A stretch of 64,000 nt of DNA. Origin: Kitagawia praeruptora. Its lineage: Eukaryota; Streptophyta; Magnoliopsida; Apiales; Apiaceae. The stretch lies in assembly GCA_037693485.1 (NCBI GenBank), contig CM075346.1, positions 48,592,001-48,656,000 on the forward strand, written 5' to 3'. Positions 1 through 10,875 of the stretch are shown here, one piece after another; position 1 is the first letter of the stretch; each line of letters opens with the position of its first letter. The translations under genes and the position numbers were made by a program. The notes below the pieces were generated by a model, which searched no databases, was not told the origin of the DNA, and saw only the letters and a program-made list of their open reading frames with translations.

Positions 1-350
1 AATAATGTTCGATAAATAAATCAACCTTAAATGACTATTAAAATAATATTCATTAAGTAAATAATCTTGAATGAATATTCAAAATAATATTCATTAAATA
101 AATAAATCTCCAATGAACATTCAAAGTAATATTCAATAAATTATTAAACTCAAATGAATATTCGAAATAATATTCATTTAAATAAATAAAGCTCAAATGA
201 ATATTAAAAATAATATTCATTAAATAAATAAACTCGAATGAATATTCCAAATAATATTCATTAACTAAATAAATTCTAAATGAATATTTGAAATAATATT
301 CGCTAAATATTCCTCCACTAAGGTAATATTCAAATAACATTCCTCGAAAG
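1..350. repeat. AT-rich minisatellite inside C LTR, period about 41 bp
   Basis: Imperfect copies of a unit built around AATAATATTCATTAAATAAA and GAATGAATATTC recur at about 41-bp steps (for example near 43, 84, 125 and 165). The matching array in the 5' LTR is longer, at about 35480-36010. Short minus-strand open frames through it are an effect of the repeat and not genes. Confidence 0.75.
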
Positions 351-1639
351 ATTCATAATCGAATAACAATCCCCGAAATAATAATCTGTCGCTGGAATCC
401 CTCCGGGTTTTCACGACTATTTCTATATTACAAAATACCGACTCCCGGTCTATTTTCGAAGAATGAAGATCATATGCCCTTCACTAAGGGTCTTAGCAAA
501 ATCCGGCTTATAACTAATATATCCTATCTAGCTTATAAGCCAATAACATCTCATGGAACAAGTATCACAATATAATTCTGAAAGTAGGCATGCATGATAT
601 GGCATATGTATAACAACAATCAATCGTATATATAATCACAACAACAGTTCCAAAGTATTGGAAACTTGTCAGGTAATCCTGTAGGGGTAGTGTGCCTCGG
701 GTCAATCCGGTGATCTATCAATAGTCACAATATCCGAGGTTAATCAATTATACTTTTAAAAAGGCTAAGTATATACTTAAGTCGAAACATGTTTTCGAGT
801 TATCTCGCTATGCACCCTTTAGTGTAACTCCTTTTTATCACCGATACGATCCGACATTTGTTCGTTATTAAGACATGTCATTATACTCACACTTGGTATA
901 TACTTAAGTCGTGTAAGTTCTAAGGTCGGTCATTTACGAACCAAGATTATACCTCGAGTTTTATCGCTCGTTTTCTAAGTGATTTACAAGAGTCATAACC
1001 AGGTATACTTTTAAGGGGCTCGTTCGCGCTTAACCTTGATTCGAACATTTCTATAAAATCGAAAAACGATCCGTTTGACATGAGGTTTTTTCCCATACCT
1101 TCCTTATGATCTCTAATATTTAATTACTAAGGTTCGCCACTGAATTAGTAATAGTAAGGGGCTTCAATTTCAATTACGAACTCGCACTTACGGTTTTGAA
1201 CCACTTTTACTAAATCGACCATATCTCCTAAACCGTAAGTCTAAATGCTTCGATTCTTTCGCCAAAACGATCTATGAATCAAGATCTACAAGTTCATGGC
1301 AGGTAATCAACCTTTAAAGAAAATTAAAGTTTCAGACATGCTCTGTTTTTAACACCTAAGTAAATTTCGACATTATGACGGCTTAAAAACGAATAATCCA
1401 ATTTTCGAACAACCCAAATAATCATTCAATCAATATCCAAGACTCATATTCACTATTCATAATCTCCCTCACTGTCTCAACAGGTCTTGGAGCCATAAAA
1501 CTCATTTTATCATTTTTATAGACCCACACAACATACATGCTCTAAATCATGCATACAAGTCATAAACACCATCAAATCTCATATAAAACTCAAGGGTGGG
1601 TTAAGGGTTTACCTTCTTTGAAGCTCTAGAAACACTATC

Positions 1640-1657
1640 GAGTGTTTATAAACACTC
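1640..1657. repeat. 18-bp perfect palindrome in C LTR
   Basis: GAGTGTTTATAAACACTC is its own reverse complement. It is unchanged in the partner LTR at 37312-37329 although the LTRs differ by about 2%. It lies about 20 bp downstream of the TATA-like box on the minus strand. Confidence 0.8.
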
Positions 1658-1674
1658 AACAAGCCTTAGATAGT

Positions 1675-1684
1675 CTTTATATAG
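1675..1684 (-). promoter_or_regulatory. TATA-like box in C LTR
   Basis: The minus strand reads CTATATAAAG, and the same box is conserved at 37347-37356 in the partner LTR. The spacing to the palindrome at 1640-1657 fits a transcription start in the LTR. This is an inference from sequence only. Confidence 0.5.
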
Positions 1685-2841
1685 CTTAAACCTTAAGAAC
1701 AAAACAAGAAAACTAGTTAATCACTTCGGAGTTACTATTCATCGGTTCAAAGAACTGCAAAAACGAGGGCCTTACCATGCTTTTCTGGACGAGGCTCCTA
1801 AAGAAGAGTTGTAGAGCATCTAACCAGCTTTCTAACAACCTAAAGAACACTAAATTTCATTGAGTAATGAAGGAGATATGGCCGTTTGAAAATCATCACA
1901 GAAACTGTCAAACAATCTGGACAGTTTAGTTTCTTCTCTTGGGGAGGAGATTTGACTAGGCTACACTCATTAGAATACCATGAAATTTTGAGAAAATATT
2001 ACCCATGGAGTGCAGAAACTATGGTTAAAATTTGGTGATTTTATCATGGATAAAAATAGATATATGAATTTTCCTCTTGAGCTTGGTTCTGCTGGGCAGT
2101 TTTGGGAGAGGTGAGAGAATGGAGTTTCTTTGCCTTGTCTTTGATCTAATCTCTTGAATTATTGATGTTTAGGATAATATCTAGATATTATCAGATGTGT
2201 GTGGCTGTGTGGCTCACCTTGGGGCTTGTGCAAAGAGTCTTGGAGAAGCTTTGCTAATTGTTTTGTTCTTTGAAATGATTCAAGTGTTTTAATCACTTAA
2301 ATTCCTAATTGTTCTTGATTTAATCTTTGATTAAATCATATAATTCTCTTGATAATCATGTAGGATTTTTAATCTTGTAATGAACTCAATCCAAATTCCA
2401 TAATTCGTTCGCTTTATCTTTTAATCTCGTTATAAAGTTTTAGCGGTTTCTAGAACGCTCGTTTTACCATCTCTGTGGTTTTCGTTCCAAATCCCCAAAT
2501 CAAATATAATAAAATTCTAAAATATTAAATCCTCAAATCTTCAAATTTAATATCTCATTTCTTGAATATAATAATATAGGTCAAATATTACACCAAAATA
2601 GAAATTGGAATTTCTGAATTCCGATCGTCTTTGCATACACTTATTTACTCCGTGAATCACTAATATGACTTCGAAATATCCATACCATGTCTCTTACATA
2701 GGGTGGTGTGAAAAATTTCTTGGTTCCCAAAATCACTATTCATCCATGAAAAACACTATTCACGTATGGAAACACTATTCACTGATGCACTTAATCCAAA
2801 TAAGAAAAGTTTTAATTTTACCAAAAATTTGGGTTCTTACA

Positions 2842-2854
2842 GTCTCCCCTCCTT
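2842..2854 (-). other. Polypurine tract of element C
   Basis: The minus strand reads AAGGAGGGGAGAC directly before the 3' LTR start TGTAAG. A purine run abutting the LTR is where plus-strand DNA synthesis is primed in LTR retrotransposons. Confidence 0.8.
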
Positions 2855-4688
2855 AAAAGGATTCCGTCCCGGAATCAGGTAGAATCAAAGGGTTACTTGT
2901 CTGTCATTTCACTTTCCAGTTCCCCGATCAATCTTTAATCATTTCAATACTCTTACAACACACCTCACTAGTGCTATAATACATCCTTTATCCTTTTTCA
3001 TCAAATTTGCTACTTTTCGTGCAACATACTATCCGGGTTATGCTTTTACTTAGTCGTATACCTATACTCTTATTGGTATCTGCAGTGACTTCGGTATCAC
3101 TAGCGTTGCGAATTCGGAGATAACTTTACTCGTACTATGCATTTCCTAATCGCTTTTATCTTCACAATCTCGATTATTATATAGAAGTGGAAAAAATTTA
3201 TTGAGAGATCACTATGATCAATGAACATTTATTATATTGCATAGTTAGTACAGAAGGTGGCCAGCCTTTAGTACTTGACAAGCAATCAAACAAGTTATGG
3301 TATTCCACTTAGACTTTTATCACACAGACAGATAGTCACGTAGCAGTACCTCCCCTCCTCAAAGGGTTGTTCTTCTCAATTCATAAAGAAGATGAATCAG
3401 AGAGAAGAAAAGAGAAGAATTTCAAAGAATTATAGAAAATTTTCATGATTACAAAGTATCGTACTTAGAATTTACCTCTAAACTATAGAGGTTCATCAGA
3501 GAAGAAAATAATCGTAATCGTATCAAGTACTATTTTATCATAATCGTATGCGTCAATATATCCTCGCTGCTTTGTCCATCATTTTATGGACCTATTCTCT
3601 TGTTCGATCCTAGCAACACTTACCTTTAGAAATCCTTCAACCTCTAAGGTTAAGTCTTAGATTTCTCGCTTGACATTACGGTTACTGAAATTCCATGCCA
3701 TGCTACTAGCTATTTCATATTCATAATAATAACACTATCAGGCTATTATCCCGAGAGTTTGTTAGAAGCCCATTCATAACCTTCCTTGCTTCACATTCCA
3801 TAATTACTTTCCAATCTTTTCTTTATCAATCACATCCATCTTATTGTCAGATTCTTATTCACCTTTGTTATTTACCTCCGCTGTTATCTCATTATCAAGA
3901 CGTCATTTGTACTTTGCACCTTCTTATTGGTATCCCATCACATTCACTCAATAATCATCACATTCTTGGGGTTAAACTTTCATCTGTTCAACCATCTAAA
4001 TCCTCACTTTTTCGATCCACGAGTCTCCTTATTACTCAATCAATCTATTCCAAATTTCCTCGAATTCTCCCGACTTAAAGAGAGTTAATCTGTACGTCAC
4101 TTATGCTTTCAATTTCAACTTTCCGTTGTGACCAACAAACTTTGCCAGGTCAATTTCATACCTTTCTAGCTTCATTGCTGGGGTTTCTCAAGAGTCCGTA
4201 TATCTAACTCCCTTATTGATCCTCAACTCTTTATTCATTTCTATCAGTCACTTGGTTTTCATTTCTACTATAATCACTTTATGCACCATCATGGCATTAT
4301 CATTTCTTACATCATTCCAAATTTAAACCATCCAAAATAAATCTTGCCGATTTCTCTAACTTAGATCCAATACAATCTATTCCTATTTTTCATTCCAACA
4401 TTTCCGCAGTCGTTATCACTTAATTTATCAGAAGAATCACCACTACATTAATGCAGTTCATTGTTGAATCACAATCGTTTGTCGTTTACGTAGTGCTTTA
4501 ATAGCTAATCGTAAGGGTTTCACGATCGTCAGATCAAAATCCTCTAAGAAGACAACATAATCACTATTTCTTATCCGTAAGGAATACTTCTTGAACTTGA
4601 CGTAGATATTACATGAAGCAGATAAAATTGTAGAAGAGCTTCCAGCATCGCAGCTGGAACAGGCTGGCCTCCAGTATAAGACTGGAAG
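2842..4688 (-). pseudogene. Decayed 3' part of element C interior
   Basis: This is the part of C's interior between the polypurine tract and the insertion of element A. It should hold the end of pol, but no open frame above 100 codons survives on the minus strand and no integrase or chromodomain motif could be read by eye. The last five bases, GGAAG at 4684-4688, are the target duplication of A. The interior resumes at 17095. Assignment to C rests on position between matched LTRs. Confidence 0.6.
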
Positions 4689-5296
4689 TGTTAGGTAGAA
4701 TACACAATATATAATCAAGTACTGTATGAGTAAATAACAAGAACACACGTTTTGGTACTTAAAACTGTTTGGAATTAATAATTCATCTCTCAGTGATGTA
4801 AAATATCACAAAGAGCTGCTTAGGTTACTATGAATGATATTCGTTCATAATGGATACCCTTCTAGGGTTAACCTAACTGTATTTATAAGATATACAGCTA
4901 CGTACAATCGTTAATTGATTCTCCTATAATTAAGCTATACAATTGATATCAATTATGATTGCTACACGTCTCCTAAGTCAACTCAATCTCTTTGACAGCT
5001 ATCCAATCTTCAAAGATATTGCTTCTATATTTATTTTAAATTAATCTTCAAACTCTGTTGACTTGTAGACGCTTCCAGTAGACAGACTTTAGCAAACTCT
5101 GTTGCTCTTCTAGCCAGTAGTGTTTGCGCTTCCTTCTGTCAGCCAGCAGTGTTTACACTTCCTTCTATCAGCGTTTGCGCTTCCAGCTATCAGCGTATAC
5201 TCAAACTCTGCTATGACTGCTTTCATTAACAAGTTAAACTCTTTTTACCTGTAGCACTTAAACACTGACATTAAATCAAATCAATTATATCTAACA
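4689..5296 (-). repeat. 3' LTR of element A (608 bp)
   Basis: The plus strand runs TGTTAGGTAG..TATCTAACA and matches 16511-17089. A TATA-like box (CTTATAAATA on the minus strand) is at 4880-4889. This copy has a 29-bp near-duplication around 5114-5175 (AGCCAG.AGTGTTT..CTTCCTTCT.TC twice) that the 5' LTR has only once. The word AAACTCTG occurs at 5050, 5094 and 5203. Confidence 0.95.
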
Positions 5297-5311
5297 ATCT
5301 CCCCCAACTTG
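5297..5311 (-). other. Polypurine tract of element A
   Basis: The minus strand reads CAAGTTGGGGGAGAT directly before the 3' LTR. Element B has the closely similar AAATTGGGGGAGAT in the same place. Confidence 0.85.
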
Positions 5312-5451
5312 TTCATTAGAAAAATGTACAAGTTCATAGTAATTGATGATGTCAAAACAATCAAATAAAAACACAGTGTTTAACATATAACCAGAGTTTA
5401 ATCTTGACTTAACAAAATCTACAGAAAATTCAAATTACTTACAAATTCTGT

Positions 5452-8400
5452 CTACCTGACCTCCTCAAGATCTGGAGTTGTTCTGAGATAATCTATCAAC
5501 AGTCTTCTCTCAACATTTTCAAGTTCTCTTTGCATAGCCTCCTTGATCTCTTTCAACTCTGAATCACTTTCATCATTTTGATAGATAGCAGCTCTTAGAT
5601 CATAGATTTTATTTCTCCTCATCTCATTACTCAGTCTTATGAACTTGACTTCCTCTGATTGAGAATTAAAATCAAGAACTGTTATTCCCAGATCAGTCTT
5701 TAACTTTGCAGTTCCTTTCTTCATCTCAACAAGATTTCCATTCCAATCTCTGTATTTAGGAATATACTCTTCAGTAGTTTTTGATCCTGTAAAGGCTTTG
5801 GCTCTCAGCATATATTCCCTTATAGAATTAGCAATAAGCTCTGTTCGTCGATTTCTGACTCTGAATATATGAAGAACATAATGAAGTTCTTCAAACAACT
5901 TTAGCTTGATTGCTTCTTCATTCACTCTATACACTGATCCATCTGTCATGAAATATAACAGAAAGTGAATATCTAAGCTCCTTTGATGAACTAGTTGAAC
6001 TGATTCCAACTTGTCCAGATTTTCTTGAGTAATACCAGAACCAAGAGAGACAAGTGCAGAGGGATCTCTTGGACTGTTACTAAATCTCAAATCTCTTCTT
6101 GAACCTAATCCAGAAGTATTCATGCCTGGTGGCTTTCCAGAACAAGCAACATTATGTTGATAATCACCAATCCCTTCAGTTTGTGCTTGAACTGGAATCT
6201 TTGGTCTTAAAAATCCAGGTAAAGGTTTGCTTTGAATCTGTACAACTTGTGTAGCAACAGAGGTTGTAACTGTCTTTTTGCCTTTGCTTTCTTCACCCAT
6301 CACCCCTTTCAGTTTTAACTTGGCATCAAGAGAAGACTTTCTTACCAACTTTCCTTCTTCGTCTTCTTCTTCTTCTTCCTCTTCTTGAATACCAGATAAA
6401 TTCTCTTTAATTTCAATCCCTTTCCTTGCAGGCCTTGAAGCTTTGACTATCTTCTTTCCTTTCTTGGACTTCAATGCCTTCTGATGTTCTTTTTGTAACA
6501 GCTTTTCTTCAGCATGTATATCTTCGAGTGTAGCCTCAGCATTTTCCTCACGAAAAATCTTAGCAGCTAACTCTTCATCTGTCTGTGGATTGTCAGTGAA
6601 TGACAAATCCTTTTGCCTTGAAGTAGAAGTACTCTGAAGATTTGTATCTGCCACCAAATTTGACTTTGACCTTTTAGACCTTCCATGTCCATGTCTTAGA
6701 TTTGTACTTCTTAACCCCTTATCAGCATTTGCACCTTCTTCATCCAGATGATCCTTCTTTGACAGAGTTTGAGTTTGCTTACACTTAGTTTTAGCAATTC
6801 TCTCCCCCTTTTTGACATCATCACCATCTGGAATCAGAATAGAGGTGATTAACTCAAGAGAGTTTGCAATAGAATCAACCTTCTCAGTCAGCAAAAGCTG
6901 ATTCTGTTCAACTTTGCTCAATCTGTCATTAAGAGTCTCATGAGCTTTGGAAAATTGTTGAAATAGCTTAGAATTAGCTCTTTGAGATTTCTCCTCATGA
7001 GTAGTAGCAACCTCTGTTCGAAGATCAACAATTGCCTTCTGATTGTCATCAAACCTGTGATTCAAAGACTTGATCTGAATCACTGTTCCTTGTAGACAAG
7101 TGAAAATATCAGGATTTGAAATCTTGGAAGAATTTGCCTTGAGAAAGGTAGCTGCTCTGCCAAGAGGAAAAATACAATCTGATTTGTACCAATCTGCAGT
7201 TTGTTTGGTCAAATAATTTTCATCAATTTCATTAACAGAAGGTCCAGCAAAGTCTGGTTTTTCTCCTGTTTTCTGTCCATCAATTTGAAATTGTTCATTT
7301 TCAACTCCTGTACTCTTGTCTTCAAATGAATCACTAACTGACACATTAGTAGGTGCAACTGAAGCAATGTCTTCATTTTGAGCAGCAACTGTTTCTTGAG
7401 CAACTTGTTTTCCTTTATCACCTTGTGCATGCTCTGAAAAAACAACCTTTGGTGGTTGATCAATCTCCTCACCATGATCAGAAACATGATGTGCATCAGA
7501 GTATAACTCTGTGTGAGATGCAACCGCAGTGTCTTCTAAGACAACAGTAGGCCCATCTGCAACACCAATATCAACAGAGTTGGTGACTACCATGGGTGTT
7601 GGAGTACATGCTTCATTGTCAAAAGAAAATGGAGTGGGAGTTTCATGAAACTCTTCTATTGCAGGTAAAGCATCTCTAACATCTGCATCAGTCTGAACCT
7701 TAGCAAGTTCTGGCTCATCAATCTTGAAACCTGATTCTTCTATAGTAGGTTCTATGATAACCTCTCTGTTTAGCCTTGGAATGCTTTGTGTTAAGGGCAG
7801 TATGCTTTTGCCTTTTTGGTTTAGATGTTGGTTAAGGTTGAGTAGTAGTGACAGGCTCAGGGTTTGTTTGGTTAGTGATTGGTTCAGGTTGTGGTTGTTT
7901 TGATGTAGTAGGTACAGTGTTTGTTGGTGTTGGTACAGTGTTTGTTGGTGTTGGCTCAGGTGATGGTATAGGATGAGAGTGTATGGTTTCAGTGTGGTCA
8001 GTGGCTAAAGGTTCAGGCATTTGGTGTGTTTCTGGTTGTTGTGGCTGTTGTGGTTCTTGTGGTGGTGATTAGGAATCTTGGGGTTGATTTAGAAAGTTTT
8101 GCAGGGCAAGTGGCAAAACAAGTTCAGGTAGATCTTTACCAGCATCTTTATTTGTCATATCAGAGAATATTCTCTTATTGACTCGAAAAGGTTGAATCAC
8201 ATCAGCTGCATCAATTTCTAAACCAGGTACACAAGCATTGAACAAAAGTTGACAAAATCTAGGAAAATAGACTGTAGTAGACTCTGACAATTTATCGCCT
8301 AAATTCATTAACACATATCGACCAAAATCAAAATTACTGCCATAGAGTAGAGAATACCCAATTTGCAGACTATCCATAGGAATGGCATCCCAGTTGGTGA

Positions 8401-8869
8401 CTTTCTTCTGGAATGTCCTGGTGATACAGTCAAAGAAAAAATTCCATTCCTTTCTAAGATTTGGCCGTTTGACACTACCAAGCTTTGCCAGAGAATCCAT
8501 GTAACCAATTTCTGTCAACATGTCCCGCAGATTTTGCTCAGAGACAACAGCATATGAGGTATGTGTGTCAAAGTCCATGGTCTCTCGAACAGTTTGTGGA
8601 GTAATCACAAACTCTTGTTCATCATGAGTGAAGATTATAGTTGGAGTCCCATTCTCTCCTCCATCTATATACCTTGAGTTTTGCCAGAAAGTGACAATCT
8701 GAGATGCAGATAGAATAGCAGGTTCGATCAATGCTTGCCCAATCTCAGAGTCACGGAGAAAATTTTGGATAAGGTGAAACGCTTCGGGAGCACGGTCGTT
8801 CTCAAGTAGAGCTGCAAAATTGTTAGGCACAAAATGAAGACCAAACGAAGTAAAAGGTTTTGTTGCCAT
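5452..8869 (-). pseudogene. Env-like third ORF of element A (broken)
   Basis: The gene lies downstream of pol, where Sireviruses keep an env-like ORF of unproven function. I start it at the ATG at 8869, whose product opens MATKPFTSFGLHF and aligns with the start of the B protein (shared NNFAA and APEA). The first block (8869-8069) ends at a stop. A proline/threonine-rich block follows in the same frame (about 8068-7832, second stop). A frame change then leads to a block that is open from about 7790 to 5452. That last block has a predicted coiled coil (about 7083-6820), a KKGE motif just after it that B also has, an acidic glutamate run near 6350-6390 and a charged C-terminus. An upstream in-frame ATG at 8950 would add a hydrophobic leader, but B has none. 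No clear membrane anchor is seen, so a true envelope role is doubtful. Confidence 0.75.
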
Positions 8870-10875
8870 TAGATCAAGTAATAAGCAAGAAATGACAGTG
8901 AGAATAATATGTAGGAAAGGTGTTTGTGAAAATGTCGAAGTGAAAAACAAAGGAGTTCTGTGGTTTGGTAAAGTGAATATGAGTGGATGTGAAGTGATAG
9001 TAACAAAAAGTGATTTGAGTAGTAATTAAAAATTAACACTCAATCGTTTTTACATTGAAAACACGCAACCGTTTCTAGAGTAGTGTGAAAGTGGGACACA
9101 ATAATGGGTGAGTGGGACACGTGTCAAACATGCAGCGAATCACTTAATCACGCGCAGTAAAAACAATTATTACTGCTGTCTTTCCTATTATCAAGACACT
9201 TTACCACAATTACACTCATTAACAGTTGTCAAACACTCTATTTACTCAAAATTTTCAAATTATCTTAATGAAAATTTACCTTAGAGTATGGAACACAATC
9301 CATCAGTGTTTGTCAAATTTTCCAACTTTATCACTAAAACCCTTTCAAAAATTGCATAGTCGTGAATATATGTGTGTGTGTAGCAGAGGTTACCAAATCA
9401 ATTTTTTGTAGCATCTAATATTTCATAAAATCCATAAAATGAATCAATAAACACCGAATGCACAAACTCTCATATTAAACACTGGTTATGTGATGAATGC
9501 TAAACTCCGTAGTTCCTTAAATACAGAAATCTGAATAACCCTATTCCCATTGATGTTCATGATTATCCACGTAAGCACACAGTCATTATAGACAAAAAGA
9601 TCAAGAGATAGGTATCAAAGCATCATTCAGTGAGTAACATGTCAGGGATTTGATAAACTCACAAACTCTCAAGGCACACAAGTGTTTAGGTGAAGTGTTT
9701 TCACTCAAATTCAATCTGTAAAAAGCAGATACTTCCATAGGCTTGAATTTCCACCAAATCTACACTACTTTGATTACATATATGCACAAATCAAAAGGAC
9801 TTTATTCAGGGTTGTAATTTAGTAAGATCAAACAGGTGAGAAGAGATGTTTTAAATGAATAAATTTCGAACTGAACAATTTAACAGACCAAAGTGTTCAG
9901 TCACACTGTTAGTACATATTTGTACAAGATGATCAGTTTATATACATTTTTTTTATATATATATACTGAGTAAACTTTCCTTTTGTAGAGAAAGTCTCAC
10001 CTGCTTGCATTTGATTTTCAAAAGAATATAACTGCTCTTAATACGTCAGAGTTTAAAAGATGAGCAGTTAATTAGGCTCAAAGGGGTTTACTAAGGGTAT
10101 AGAATTTATGAACAGTGTTTGGAGAAAGATGGTAAGTCCTAGTGCCTTTATCATTTTCATGCACACACATATCATGTAGTCTCAAAATGGTTTAATACAA
10201 GTTCTAGAGCAACATACTCACTGATGAACATCACACATCAATAAAATCTGATTGATATAAAATGTATCAATCACTTATTTGGCTCAAAATCTCACAGGGT
10301 GCAGACATGAATTGTTTCTCACCAAACTAAACAATGACACATCTCAAGTTTTAAAATTTTCATAAGTACAAACAAGGGATCATCAAGAACTATGTATATG
10401 TCTTGGGAACAGAGTGTCACTAATCAGAGTTTAGAGTTCATCAATATCAAAAGTTATTCATGAGAGGTAATGCACACAGTATTCATAGACTCAGAGTTTA
10501 GGACCAAATAAACTAAGAGATGCTCTAAATATGAAACAATATCATGCTGTGTTAACTTACTGCACAGTTTCTGATTAGATCATAGTGACTCAGAAAGAGT
10601 CTTGATTTATTCACTGAGAATCATGCTTCATACATATTTCTTCATTGGTGTTTTCATCCAGACAAGAATCAATTCAGAATTCACAGAGTTTATCAAACAT
10701 ATTAACAGTGTATGACAGACAGACATGCTGACAGAGTTTAACAGTGTGAAAACAAAAACATGTGAACAGAGTCTGCATAATAGAGTTTAATCAACAAACT
10801 TCACATAGAACTTAACAATTCACATAAAAATGAGCAACACATTTTATAAGAAAATTTTGAGTCTAACCAACATTT
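8870..10875 (-). other. Spacer between pol and env-like ORF of element A
   Basis: There is no gene in these 2 kb. The stretch is AT-rich and dotted with the word CAGAGTTT on the plus strand, for example at 10047, 10425, 10492, 10684 and 10732. The half next to pol is recognisably related to the sequence after RNase H in element E (62584-63544). It may hold a promoter, splice acceptor or leader for the env-like ORF, but none can be shown. Confidence 0.6.

Larger units (their letters stand above)
1..2841 (-). repeat. 3' LTR of gypsy-like element C (truncated by window edge)
   Basis: This stretch is a direct copy of 35665-38526, about 98% identical by eye with two or three short indels, so the two are the LTR pair of one element. 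On the minus strand the LTR begins TGTAAGAACCC at 2841, directly after a purine-rich tract, which fixes the orientation. A TATA-like box (CTATATAAAG on the minus strand) lies at 1675-1684. An 18-bp perfect palindrome sits at 1640-1657, about where transcription would start. The far end at 1-350 is an AT-rich array with a period near 41 bp. About 1.7 kb of the LTR lies beyond the left edge. Confidence 0.9.

Noticed and set aside
53..340. 95-codon minus-strand frame (and its copy at 35717-36004)
   Set aside because: It is produced by the AT-rich 41-bp LTR array. The residues are repeats of NEYYFEYS type and no gene features are present.
4458..4748. 96-codon minus-strand frame
   Set aside because: It crosses the border between element A's LTR and the C interior, so it is a chance fusion.
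7209..7523. Leu/Met/Lys-rich frame overlapping the A env-like gene
   Set aside because: It is the out-of-frame shadow of the coiled-coil-coding frame.
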